This document shows, piece by piece, positions 43,792 to 52,005 of a DNA stretch of 63,871 bases. Under the pieces are notes generated by a model. It was given only the letters and a program-made list of their open reading frames with translations. It searched no databases and was not told the origin of the DNA. Position 1 is the first letter of the stretch; each line of letters opens with the position of its first letter. The position numbers and the translations under genes are program-made. The DNA lies in assembly GCA_045107085.1 (NCBI GenBank), contig JBGCFT010000028.1, positions 1-63,871 of the forward strand, given 5' to 3'. The DNA is from NORP309 sp045107085. Its GTDB lineage: Bacteria; Pseudomonadota; Gammaproteobacteria; Xanthomonadales; Marinicellaceae.

Positions 43792-44282
43792 TGTATGATT
43801 AACTTTTTCGCCAATTCATTAAAGCCCTTTTCAACGTTTTCTCCTGTTTTAGCGCTTGACTTTAATACCAAAGAAAATGTTTTATTGATTTTTTCCATTT
43901 CTTTTTCACCTATCAACCATTGATTTACAAGGTCATGCTTATTGATAAAGCACAAAGAAGGTATTTGTGTAATTTCTGGTAATGATTGAGAAATAGTGTC
44001 AAGAATTTCTAATGATTCTGGTTCTGTACCATCAACAACCCATATGATTCCTTGTACTCCACGTAAGTAGTGGGTGTAGTGATTTTCTTGCTCAAAACCT
44101 GCAATATCCCAGATAACAAGTGATAAATCAAGATCGTCCATTTGTATCTTTTTAGTAGAAATACTAACGCCCACAGTTGTTTTATATTTTTCACTAAATT
44201 GGTGATCAATAAACTGCTTGACTAAGCTGGTTTTTCCAACTGCAAACCGACCGATTAGACATATTTTCTTAGCTATTTTCAT
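43788..44282 (-). CDS. Ras-like small GTPase (Rab/Rup type)
   Basis: A 164-residue Ras-superfamily GTPase with all five G boxes: G1 GRFAVGKT (11-18), switch I Thr near 36 (YKTTVGV), G3 WDIAGFE (58-64), G4 NKHD (114-117) and G5 SAK (143-145). The catalytic glutamine of Ras (DTAGQE) is Phe63, so hydrolysis is expected to be slow without a partner that supplies the catalytic group. There is no C-terminal cysteine for prenylation. It overlaps both neighbours, the OmpA-type protein with a roadblock-like region and the hybrid kinase, by four bases. Confidence 0.9.
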   Translation of the reverse strand: MKIAKKICLIGRFAVGKTSLVKQFIDHQFSEKYKTTVGVSISTKKIQMDDLDLSLVIWDIAGFEQENHYTHYLRGVQGIIWVVDGTEPESLEILDTISQSLPEITQIPSLCFINKHDLVNQWLIGEKEMEKINKTFSLVLKSSAKTGENVEKGFNELAKKLIIQ

Positions 44283-45937
44283 TGGACTTTAAAAAACACA
44301 TTCTTTTTACTGTTATTTTTTGGTTGATCAAAATTTTTACAAGGCTTTATTTTCGTTTTAAATATTTTGTCGCTCATTCCTAAAGAGATGAATTTATCTT
44401 TGATCAGTTCAGCCCTATGCAATGAATATTGGTCACTGAGACTTCCAAAACAATCACTTTCTCCAATTATAGTGACTTGTAGTTGCGTTTTATAGTGATT
44501 GTATAATTCTGTCAATTTATTGATTATTAATTCAAGTTTTTGTAATTCACTTTGTTGGCCATTATCGTAATCGAATACATTTATTTTATGGCTTCTTAAG
44601 TCTTCTTTTAAACGTAACATCTTACTGTTCAATAATTTTCTCTTATCAAGCACTTGAGGGGTTTTAATCACTATTAAATTGTTAATAATCTTATTCACAC
44701 CAGCAATATTCGTGAGGTTGTTAAGAAATCTATCAATATAAACTTCTTTCATTTCTCCATCTATCACCAATACTTGATTGGAAAAGCTATACTTAATTGA
44801 AGGAAAATTCATGAGTCTTTCTTCAATTCTTTTTTCTATGATTTCTGTGTCCAGTGATATAAACGGCTTTGTTTTCAATTCAATATTTGCTTGCTTTAAA
44901 TTGGATAAATTAGAAACAGGATCTGCAAGCCCTGAAACAATAAATTTTCCGCCTTTTCGTTCAATGTTTTGGAGATAAAAACCAGGGATGGATTGGGACA
45001 ATTGAGTGACCTTTTGATACTGGTGATTTCTTTCGTAGTTCCAATAAATTAATCCACAAATAATAAGAAAAAAGCCAAGTGCCCATGGTTTCCAATTTAC
45101 TGGTTGTGCAGCATCAGAAATATTTTTTGTGACTAAATGATTTTGAAGGTAATCTGAAAATTCGATATTGTTTTGATACTGGGTTTCATCGGCGATTAGA
45201 TTAGAATAATCTGAGTGAATATTTTCCACTAATTCTTGAAGCTTTTGTTTTAATCTTTCAGTAGGAGAACCCTTTATTACAGCAGCAAGATAAATTTTTG
45301 GACCAGTTGTTATGATGAACTGTTTATCTGAAATTTCAATACTAGATAGGCCAGATCCTGTCGATTGAACAGAATCTCCAATGAAATCTTGTAATGCTGT
45401 AAGCATCGCAGAAAGTGCATCATTGTCTTTTAAAATATCACCACTGTGTGAACCCACATGCTGTATCAAAAGACCATTTTCATGATTAATGACAAACATT
45501 TCAGTTATTTGATAACGTATTGTATTGTGAAATACTATTTCAGCAAATGATTCACCAGATCTGATTGATTGCCACCTCCATTTAAGGGCTTTAGCTGAGA
45601 AACCTAGCTCTAAAGTTCTATTAATATCTGCAACAAATTGTTTGATACTATTGGTGACGGTTTTTCGAATAAGTTGCCCCATTATAGGCAGCAGTGAATT
45701 AATAATGGTTTCTTTGTTATCAGCAAAAGCATTGCTAACTCCACGTTTTATGGGGCCAGCTAAGGAACGTTCTAACTGCTTGTCTTGCTTTTCTGCTCTT
45801 TTGATGGCATCTGAAAGTACTTTTGAAACTTCTTTAGTAAATTGTTGTTTAGATAACAATTTTTGTTTTAGATTATCTAAAAGCTCAAGCTCCTCTTTGA
45901 GCAGTAAAGTTTTTAGGATGTCTCTCTCTTGACTCAT
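44279..45937 (-). CDS. Inner-membrane protein with cytoplasmic roadblock/longin-like region and periplasmic OmpA-type domain
   Basis: A 552-residue protein. Residues 1-120 are helical and charged. Residues about 143-245 (ITEMFVINHENGLLIQHVGS ... KIYLAAVIKG) have the strand-helix-strand pattern of roadblock or longin domains, which act on small GTPases. One membrane helix (WALGFFLIICGLIYW, 285-299) follows. The periplasmic part has BON-like strands (about 320-430) and an OmpA-type peptidoglycan-binding end (VTIIGESDCFG ... SLHRAELIKDKF). There is no signal peptide, so the N terminus is cytoplasmic. It overlaps the GTPase gene and could link the cell wall to the GTPase. The roadblock assignment is by pattern only. 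Confidence 0.7.
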   Translation of the reverse strand: MSQERDILKTLLLKEELELLDNLKQKLLSKQQFTKEVSKVLSDAIKRAEKQDKQLERSLAGPIKRGVSNAFADNKETIINSLLPIMGQLIRKTVTNSIKQFVADINRTLELGFSAKALKWRWQSIRSGESFAEIVFHNTIRYQITEMFVINHENGLLIQHVGSHSGDILKDNDALSAMLTALQDFIGDSVQSTGSGLSSIEISDKQFIITTGPKIYLAAVIKGSPTERLKQKLQELVENIHSDYSNLIADETQYQNNIEFSDYLQNHLVTKNISDAAQPVNWKPWALGFFLIICGLIYWNYERNHQYQKVTQLSQSIPGFYLQNIERKGGKFIVSGLADPVSNLSNLKQANIELKTKPFISLDTEIIEKRIEERLMNFPSIKYSFSNQVLVIDGEMKEVYIDRFLNNLTNIAGVNKIINNLIVIKTPQVLDKRKLLNSKMLRLKEDLRSHKINVFDYDNGQQSELQKLELIINKLTELYNHYKTQLQVTIIGESDCFGSLSDQYSLHRAELIKDKFISLGMSDKIFKTKIKPCKNFDQPKNNSKKNVFFKVQ

Positions 45938-45946
45938 GGACTGGTC

Positions 45947-46360
45947 TTAATCAGCAAGCTTGTCTGCCATATCATTCAATAATTGTGCCAGCTCATTTCG
46001 GTGACTGGCTTTTGTTTCGAGCTTTTCTAGTCCTGTTTGAATTTGGTTAATGAGATCAGATTCGGTTTCTATGATTTTATTGTTCAAAGCCGATTGAATA
46101 GTTTGTAATTCTTGACTTTGTTGTTTTGCTAATTCATTTGTATCTGATTGAGACCGAGATGAAGTATTTTCAATTTGTAAAGATAAATCCTTAATTGCTT
46201 TATCAACTTTAGATGATAATTGATTAATTGAACTGGTAAGGTTTTCTTCTAATTGAGAAAATTTATTTTCAAATATTTTAATTTGTTCACCAAATAAAAT
46301 ATCACGTATTTGGCCTACAGAATCTTCAGTGGCTTTTTGTTTTTGTGTATTTTTACTCAT
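45947..46360 (-). CDS. Coiled-coil protein of unknown function
   Basis: A 137-residue soluble, acidic, almost wholly helical protein. Residues 25-130 have heptad repeats rich in Gln, Ser, Glu and Leu (FSQLEENLTSSINQLSSKVD and later segments). It has no membrane helix or catalytic motif. It lies between the response regulator (two bases away) and the OmpA-type protein (nine bases away), so it is probably a scaffold or adaptor of the same signalling complex. Confidence 0.65.
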   Translation of the reverse strand: MSKNTQKQKATEDSVGQIRDILFGEQIKIFENKFSQLEENLTSSINQLSSKVDKAIKDLSLQIENTSSRSQSDTNELAKQQSQELQTIQSALNNKIIETESDLINQIQTGLEKLETKASHRNELAQLLNDMADKLAD

Positions 46361-46362
46361 AA

Positions 46363-47052
46363 TTACTTTTTATTTAGATTTATGATTTTATAACCTTGAT
46401 GGTATATTGAGATGAGTTTCCAGCCATGAGTACCATCAAGAAATAATTTTTTTCTCAATCGGCTAACATGGGTGTCTACAGTACGTGTATTGATGTTTGA
46501 ACTTTGCATCCAAATAGATTCTAAAAGTTGATCTCTTGAAATAAGTAAACCTTCATTGGTAAAGAAATATATAGCAAGCTCGTATTCTTTGTTTGTTAGG
46601 GTAACATTTATATTTTTAAAAGTGACACTATTGGTCATGTGTTGAAACTGATAAGAATCAAATTTAAACTTCTCTTCAGAAGATTTTTTATGTGTTTGCA
46701 ACCGTCTGGTTACAGCTTTAATACGTGCTTTTAAAATGACTTCACTTGCTGGTTTGACAATATAATCATCTGCTCCATCAGTCAAAGCCTTAACAATATC
46801 CTCTTCAGTACTTCTTGAAGTCATGAAAATAACGGGTATATCATTATACCGACTGCCCTTGATCCAATGCAACACATCGAGGCCATCAACAACGGGCAAA
46901 TTCCAATCAATTAATAGCACATCAGGGACATCAAACGGAATGGCTTTGATTAAGTCACGTGCTTGATTGAAAACTTTACAGTCATAATCTTCTAGCCAGT
47001 ATTTATATAACTCAGATTGGTCTATGTCATCTTCAAGAACATAAATTTTCAT
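46363..47052 (-). CDS. OmpR-family response regulator
   Basis: A 229-residue DNA-binding regulator. The receiver has acidic residues EDD at 7-9, the phospho-acceptor Asp49 in LLIDWNLP, Thr78 and Lys100 (YIVKPAS). The C-terminal winged helix (about 130-229) shows TNKEYELAIYFFTNEG and NTRTVDTHVSRLRKKL. It is the first gene of the GTPase operon, with the matching kinase as the last gene, and may regulate the operon itself. Confidence 0.93.
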   Translation of the reverse strand: MKIYVLEDDIDQSELYKYWLEDYDCKVFNQARDLIKAIPFDVPDVLLIDWNLPVVDGLDVLHWIKGSRYNDIPVIFMTSRSTEEDIVKALTDGADDYIVKPASEVILKARIKAVTRRLQTHKKSSEEKFKFDSYQFQHMTNSVTFKNINVTLTNKEYELAIYFFTNEGLLISRDQLLESIWMQSSNINTRTVDTHVSRLRKKLFLDGTHGWKLISIYHQGYKIINLNKK

Positions 47053-47081
47053 AATTCTTCACAATATCTCTCTCATTTTAC

Positions 47082-47110
47082 ATTATGGCATTAAGTATTT
47101 GATATAGCAA
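47082..47110 (-). promoter_or_regulatory. Sigma-70 promoter of the GTPase/kinase operon
   Basis: On the minus strand TTGCTA (47105-47110) and CATAAT (47082-47087) are separated by 17 bases. The -10 matches five of six and the -35 four of six. The start would be near 47076, giving a leader of about 24 bases before the response regulator ATG. No terminator is seen between this promoter and the aldehyde dehydrogenase gene upstream. Confidence 0.45.
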
Positions 47111-47155
47111 TGATTGTAATAACAATTTTACGACACAAAGCTAAAAATCAAATTT

Positions 47156-48529
47156 TCATATTGCACTTAAAAGACGAACAATTTTTTCTTTAAATCCAGA
47201 ATATGGGGCTCGAATCATTGAATTAAAATTGAGTTTTGATTGGTAATAAACAGACTTGTTATGGCTAAAACTTGTAAAACCATTTTCTCCATGATAACTG
47301 CCCATCCCACTTTCGCCTACGCCACCAAAAGCGATGCCATCTTGTGCAAACTGAACCAAGGTTTCATTGACTGCAACAGATCCAGATAAGGTATTTGAAA
47401 TGATATTATTAATGAATGAGGATTGATTACTAAAAATATACAACGTTAAAGGATTGCTTCTTGAGTTAATAAAATCCAGTGCGTTTTGAGTAGATTTGAC
47501 TGATATAATGGGCAATATTGGCCCAAAAATTTCATTTTGCATTATCTCAGAATCTTGTTTTGGATTGTTTAAGAGCAGTGGTGGAAATATATTTAATGTA
47601 TCATCTTTTTCACTGCCTTGAGGCCAAATACAAAAACCTTCAGAAGCATTTGCTAATTTCTTTAGTCTTTCAAAGTGGTGTGTATTGATAATTGCAGTGT
47701 AATCCTTGTTTTTTAATGGGTTTTTAAGGCTGCGATCAATTTCATTTTTTATGGCTAAAATTAGTATGTCGTGGAGTTTTTCATTAATTAAAATATAATC
47801 TGGTGCAATACATGTTTGACCTGCGTTATAAAACTTTCCTGCAACAATACTTTTTGCGGCTGCTTTTAAATTGTATTTTTCATCAATAACAACAGGAGAC
47901 TTTCCTCCCAACTCAAGAGTAACTGGTGTCAGGTTACACGCAGCAGCTTGCATGATTATTTTTCCAACTGTGGTAGATCCAGTAAATAATAAATGCTTAA
48001 AAGGCAAAGAACTAAATTCTTTTGCTACCTCAAGTTCACCAATTGAAACAGCGACTTCTGTTTTTTCAAATACTTGAGAAATGATATCAGCTATGAGTGC
48101 AGAAGTGCAAGGAGTTATTTCAGATGGCTTAATCATGACTTTATTACCAGCTGCTATTGCAGCAATCAAAGGAGCAATCGCCAGATTAAACGGATAATTC
48201 CACGGGGAAATAATTCCAACAACCCCTAATGGTTGCGGAATAATGGCGTTTTTGGAGAACATAAACTTTATTCCCGCAGATTTTATTTTGGGTTTAACCC
48301 ATTGTTTGATGTGAGCTAATGTATGATTAATTTCAGCCAGGCAAATCATAATTTCAGCAATTCTGGTTTCTGACTCGCTGCGCCGAGAGTAATCTTGATT
48401 CAATGCATTGATAATATTGTTTGTGTTTTTTTTAATTACGGACTTCAATGTCTTTAATCTCAATATTCTTGTTTCAATATTCAGGTTAGGTGCTTGATTG
48501 AGTAACTCAAATTGTTGTGAAGGTGTCAT
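47156..48529 (-). CDS. Aldehyde dehydrogenase, coniferyl-aldehyde-type
   Basis: A 457-residue NAD(P)-dependent aldehyde dehydrogenase. The catalytic cysteine lies in FYNAGQTCIAPDYI and the general base glutamate in TLELGGKSPVV, with GVVGIISPWNYPFNLAIAPL as the cofactor region. The shorter length and a hydrophobic, basic C terminus resemble coniferyl aldehyde and fatty aldehyde dehydrogenases (group 3). Its start overlaps the sulfotransferase stop by four bases, so it is the last gene of the tdk-fmt chain. Confidence 0.9.
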   Translation of the reverse strand: MTPSQQFELLNQAPNLNIETRILRLKTLKSVIKKNTNNIINALNQDYSRRSESETRIAEIMICLAEINHTLAHIKQWVKPKIKSAGIKFMFSKNAIIPQPLGVVGIISPWNYPFNLAIAPLIAAIAAGNKVMIKPSEITPCTSALIADIISQVFEKTEVAVSIGELEVAKEFSSLPFKHLLFTGSTTVGKIIMQAAACNLTPVTLELGGKSPVVIDEKYNLKAAAKSIVAGKFYNAGQTCIAPDYILINEKLHDILILAIKNEIDRSLKNPLKNKDYTAIINTHHFERLKKLANASEGFCIWPQGSEKDDTLNIFPPLLLNNPKQDSEIMQNEIFGPILPIISVKSTQNALDFINSRSNPLTLYIFSNQSSFINNIISNTLSGSVAVNETLVQFAQDGIAFGGVGESGMGSYHGENGFTSFSHNKSVYYQSKLNFNSMIRAPYSGFKEKIVRLLSAI

Positions 48530-49320
48530 CGTTTCTTCTCTCTGTATTTTTCAAGAATATATCCTTTAATCCAATGAGCATATTGTCCAATAAATTGGAA
48601 ATATACAAGTGGGCCATGATTGGTTTCGCTATATCCCATTTCTTTTAAAACGCTACCATGTTTAAAATTGAATACGTTTATTAGAGGTTGTGATATCTTT
48701 GTTTTCCATTCATTAACTTTACCTGATCTAAAAAACTTTTGCCTGCGTTTTTTTTGCTGGTGTTCGGTTAGCTTGTCATTGCCGCTTCCCAATGAATATT
48801 TATTATTCTTAAGGTCAGTGAATGATGGTATTTTACTAAAATCAGCTTTAGGTAGGTCAATTATTTTTTCGATTTTTTTAAGTTCTTGCACGGGGTTGGC
48901 AATCAAGTCTTCAAATCGAATAATTAAATCTGCATGCTTAGACCATTGTTTGACATGTTTTGACCAACCACCAAACGAAGTCCCAAAAGGCGCCAATATT
49001 GCTGTTCTTAAATTAAACATTAAATCAGAACCTGGTTTAACGATATTACAACGGTGGTATGCCATAGATATGGCGGCATCTCTTCCATCCCTGACTAAAT
49101 AAATGGATTTTAACTTTTCATGAGGTATTTGTGTGTGGGTCGGAAGCTCATGTGTTTTGATTAATATGGGAGACTCTTGGTGTTTTTTAAGTCGGCCACT
49201 TAGCACATTCTCTGGCGTTTCTTTTCCATACCCTTCCCAAGTATAGATTCCATAAACTTCTTTAAATAAAATTCGTAAAAAGGTATTTCCCGATCTAGGG
49301 TATGAGGCAATCCAATACAT
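48526..49320 (-). CDS. PAPS-dependent sulfotransferase
   Basis: A 264-residue cytosolic-type sulfotransferase. The 5'-phosphosulfate loop is YPRSGNTFLRILF at the N terminus and the 3'-phosphate site is YLVRDGRDAAISMAYHR, with the RFEDLIANP segment also typical. It would move sulfate from PAPS to a hydroxyl on an unknown lipid, sugar or small molecule. The start overlaps the kinase stop by one base, and the aldehyde dehydrogenase overlaps its end. Finding it between a kinase and housekeeping genes is unusual. Confidence 0.87.
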   Translation of the reverse strand: MYWIASYPRSGNTFLRILFKEVYGIYTWEGYGKETPENVLSGRLKKHQESPILIKTHELPTHTQIPHEKLKSIYLVRDGRDAAISMAYHRCNIVKPGSDLMFNLRTAILAPFGTSFGGWSKHVKQWSKHADLIIRFEDLIANPVQELKKIEKIIDLPKADFSKIPSFTDLKNNKYSLGSGNDKLTEHQQKKRRQKFFRSGKVNEWKTKISQPLINVFNFKHGSVLKEMGYSETNHGPLVYFQFIGQYAHWIKGYILEKYREKKR

Positions 49321-51464
49321 TATTTTTGATATATAGGTAAGTTAATTTCTATCACTGCACCAGTTTCTTGATTGTATGCTTTGATATTGCCACCATGTTC
49401 TTCAACTATTTTTTTCACGATAGCAAGCCCAAGTCCAGAACCAGTGGCTTTTGTTGTTTCATAAGGTTCAAATAAATGTTCGAGTATTTTATCATTAAAG
49501 CCATGGCCATTATCAATAAATTTGAGTATTAATGCATTATCTATTGTTTCACTTAAAAGTGTTTGTATGCGAATATTTAACTCTTTGTCTTGAACACTTT
49601 CTTGGGAGTTTTTAATCAAATTAGTTAATAGCTGTGAAAATCTCACTCTATCAATAAACATGATGGGTTCAGGTTCAAGCAAGTCTAGCTGAAAGTTTAT
49701 TCCAGCATTGGCTATAAAATATAAATCTATTGATTCATAGATTAATTTATTGAGGCCACCTGCTTCGCGTTTTAACTCAGGGGCTTTAGCATAATCAGAA
49801 AAAGCATTCACAAGTGTTTTTAAGTTGTCTACTTGAGACACAATTGTTTGAGTCGCTCGATCCATGATGTCTTTGTCTTCTTCTGGTAACTTATTTAAAA
49901 AACGTAAGCGTAACCTTTCTGCAGACAATTGTATAGGGGTTAGGGGATTTTTCACTTCATGTGCTAACCTTCTGGCGACTTCAGACCATGCGGCATCACG
50001 TTGGGCTTGATTAATGATAGTTTGGTCATCAAAAACAACCACCAAACCACCTTCTTCTTGTTCATTTTCAGGAATTCTACTGCCCCGCACAACCAATATT
50101 TTTCTGGATTCATTTTCTGAAATTAAAGTTTCTTGTTGCCATTCTTCATTGTGGTCATTAAGCTTTTTAATGATTAACTCTACAAAAGGTGTAAGGCCGA
50201 TGTTTTTAATCGCCAGATATTCAATGTTTTGATTTATAATATCTTTGCCATCTAAATTGAGTATTTTACTGGCTGCAGCATTGGACATCAATATGCGTAA
50301 TTCACTGTTAACGCTGATAACACCGCTTGATAAATGTGACAAAACACTTTCTAAATACCATTTTTGACTAATCGCTTCAATTTGGGCCCTGTGAGCCAAA
50401 GCACTTGAAGAGGCCAATTGTGTAGACATTGAGTTAAAGGATTTCACTAAAAACCCAATTTCATCTTTTGAAGTGATGGGTATCTTTTGGCTGTAGTTGC
50501 CTTCAGCAATTGCTTTTGTAGCAATGGATAATAAGCGAACCGGCGCCACTAATTTACGGGCCGCAGAAAATGCCCAAATTAGTGCCATTAACATACTTAA
50601 TAACAACACCAATGCCAGGATAATATTAAACGATCTTTTGAGTTGTTCTCTTTGGTATTTTTGTTGGTTATATCCAATCTTTGCATTTTCAATGCTGTTT
50701 GCTAAATGACTGTATTGTTCTTCTATAGAAAAGAATCCTTGTAAAAAACGGTTACTAGAAGAAATCTTTAGCTCATTGTTAATACGCACCAGAATTCTAA
50801 TTTTAAGCTGTCCGCCCTCTGATTCAATGCGTGCAAAATTATTGCCATTAATGACTTCTCTGTAGGCTGTTTGTGGCGGTAAATCAGTTTTCAAGTCAAA
50901 ACTGTTGCTCGCCGTAGCAAGAATTTCACTGTCTGAAATCAGTGTTAAGTTAAAAGCACTGGATTCATCCAGGTACCGCTCTAGATAAATGGCTTGTCTA
51001 GGATCATCAATTTCAGAAAGTTTTTGGGCAATGTTTTTAGTTTGGGTTAAGGCTTGTTTGGTTTGCACACTTAAAAATATTTCTCCCAGCTTTAAAGAAT
51101 TATCCAAAGCGCCACTGGTATTGGTATCAAACCAACTGTCTATATAATTGTTAAGAAATTGTGTTGAAAAAATATAAACAACTAAAACTGGAGGCAAAGA
51201 CAAAGCAATAAAAGTTGAGACCATCCGGGTTGTTAGTTTTATTCCAGGCTCTTTTGATTTCCTCTTCAAAAATAGCCACACCAATCTCTGGATAATAATG
51301 ATTGCCAGAATAATTAAAGCAATAATTGATGCACCAAAGAGCCACAGATAAATGCGGTTAAATTGTTCAGCTCCTTTAACGGCTTCTCCTAAAAAATACA
51401 ATGATGATATCAAGACGATAATCAAAATAAAAATCAATATATTTTTAATGGGAGCTTTAGTCAT
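49320..51464 (-). CDS. NtrY-like membrane sensor histidine kinase
   Basis: A 714-residue kinase. Three to four N-terminal membrane helices (residues 8-25, 38-60, 85-110) are followed by a periplasmic region, another helix (FNIILALVLLLSMLMALIWAF), HAMP (about 300-355), PAS (about 370-470) and the kinase core with phospho-His in RRLAHEVKNPLTPIQLSAERL and GSGLGLAIVKKIVEEHGG. This is the NtrY layout. The usual partner ntrX is not adjacent; a sulfotransferase follows instead. The ATG at 51464 is preferred to a TTG one codon earlier. Confidence 0.9.
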   Translation of the reverse strand: MTKAPIKNILIFILIIVLISSLYFLGEAVKGAEQFNRIYLWLFGASIIALIILAIIIIQRLVWLFLKRKSKEPGIKLTTRMVSTFIALSLPPVLVVYIFSTQFLNNYIDSWFDTNTSGALDNSLKLGEIFLSVQTKQALTQTKNIAQKLSEIDDPRQAIYLERYLDESSAFNLTLISDSEILATASNSFDLKTDLPPQTAYREVINGNNFARIESEGGQLKIRILVRINNELKISSSNRFLQGFFSIEEQYSHLANSIENAKIGYNQQKYQREQLKRSFNIILALVLLLSMLMALIWAFSAARKLVAPVRLLSIATKAIAEGNYSQKIPITSKDEIGFLVKSFNSMSTQLASSSALAHRAQIEAISQKWYLESVLSHLSSGVISVNSELRILMSNAAASKILNLDGKDIINQNIEYLAIKNIGLTPFVELIIKKLNDHNEEWQQETLISENESRKILVVRGSRIPENEQEEGGLVVVFDDQTIINQAQRDAAWSEVARRLAHEVKNPLTPIQLSAERLRLRFLNKLPEEDKDIMDRATQTIVSQVDNLKTLVNAFSDYAKAPELKREAGGLNKLIYESIDLYFIANAGINFQLDLLEPEPIMFIDRVRFSQLLTNLIKNSQESVQDKELNIRIQTLLSETIDNALILKFIDNGHGFNDKILEHLFEPYETTKATGSGLGLAIVKKIVEEHGGNIKAYNQETGAVIEINLPIYQK

Positions 51465-52005
51465 CAAGACTTACCTTTTGAACATGCCAAGTAGTATCTA
51501 TGCTCCAGTTTTCATCAAACAAAACAGGTATTTGCATGGCTGTTGGCAGTGAGCCTTTATCGAGTTCAATTCTTAGTTTGACCCATGGATTGCTGCTTTG
51601 ATTTTTTGGCAGTGTGATATTTATCAATTTGGGAAGCTCTTTCCACAATCTATTGTATGCGATGTTATCAATTCTTTGATCAGTGCTTTTGTTTTTTACA
51701 ACGTAATATTTACCCAAAACATAATAGGAGATTTCTAGTTGAATAAATTCACTACTTATTTGTTTGTCAAACCACCAAGATACGGGTTCATAAAGTTGTG
51801 CTTTAACAATCAATTGAACTCTTATGCCATTATCTATGGCTTCTTTAATTTCTTTGGAGGTGGTGAACTCAAGTTCAGGAGTAACATAAATATTTTGTTT
51901 ATCGCTGGTTATGATCAAGTTTGTGACTTTATTCTTTGCTTGAATAACACAGGATACTCCTATCATTAAAAGTAGGCAAAAACTTAGGTGATTTTTAAAT
52001 GTCAT
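51457..52005 (-). CDS. DUF4390 protein, exported
   Basis: A 182-residue protein with a signal peptide (FCLLLMIGVSCVIQAK) and the DUF4390 pattern: VTPELEFTTSKEIKEAIDNGI, YEPVSWWFDKQIS and a final WSIDTTWHVQK. The function is unknown. It overlaps rsmB by 11 bases and ntrY by eight, and in many beta- and gammaproteobacteria DUF4390 sits in this same position between rsmB and ntrY, so it probably serves the kinase in the periplasm. Confidence 0.88.
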   Translation of the reverse strand: MTFKNHLSFCLLLMIGVSCVIQAKNKVTNLIITSDKQNIYVTPELEFTTSKEIKEAIDNGIRVQLIVKAQLYEPVSWWFDKQISSEFIQLEISYYVLGKYYVVKNKSTDQRIDNIAYNRLWKELPKLINITLPKNQSSNPWVKLRIELDKGSLPTAMQIPVLFDENWSIDTTWHVQKVSLDD

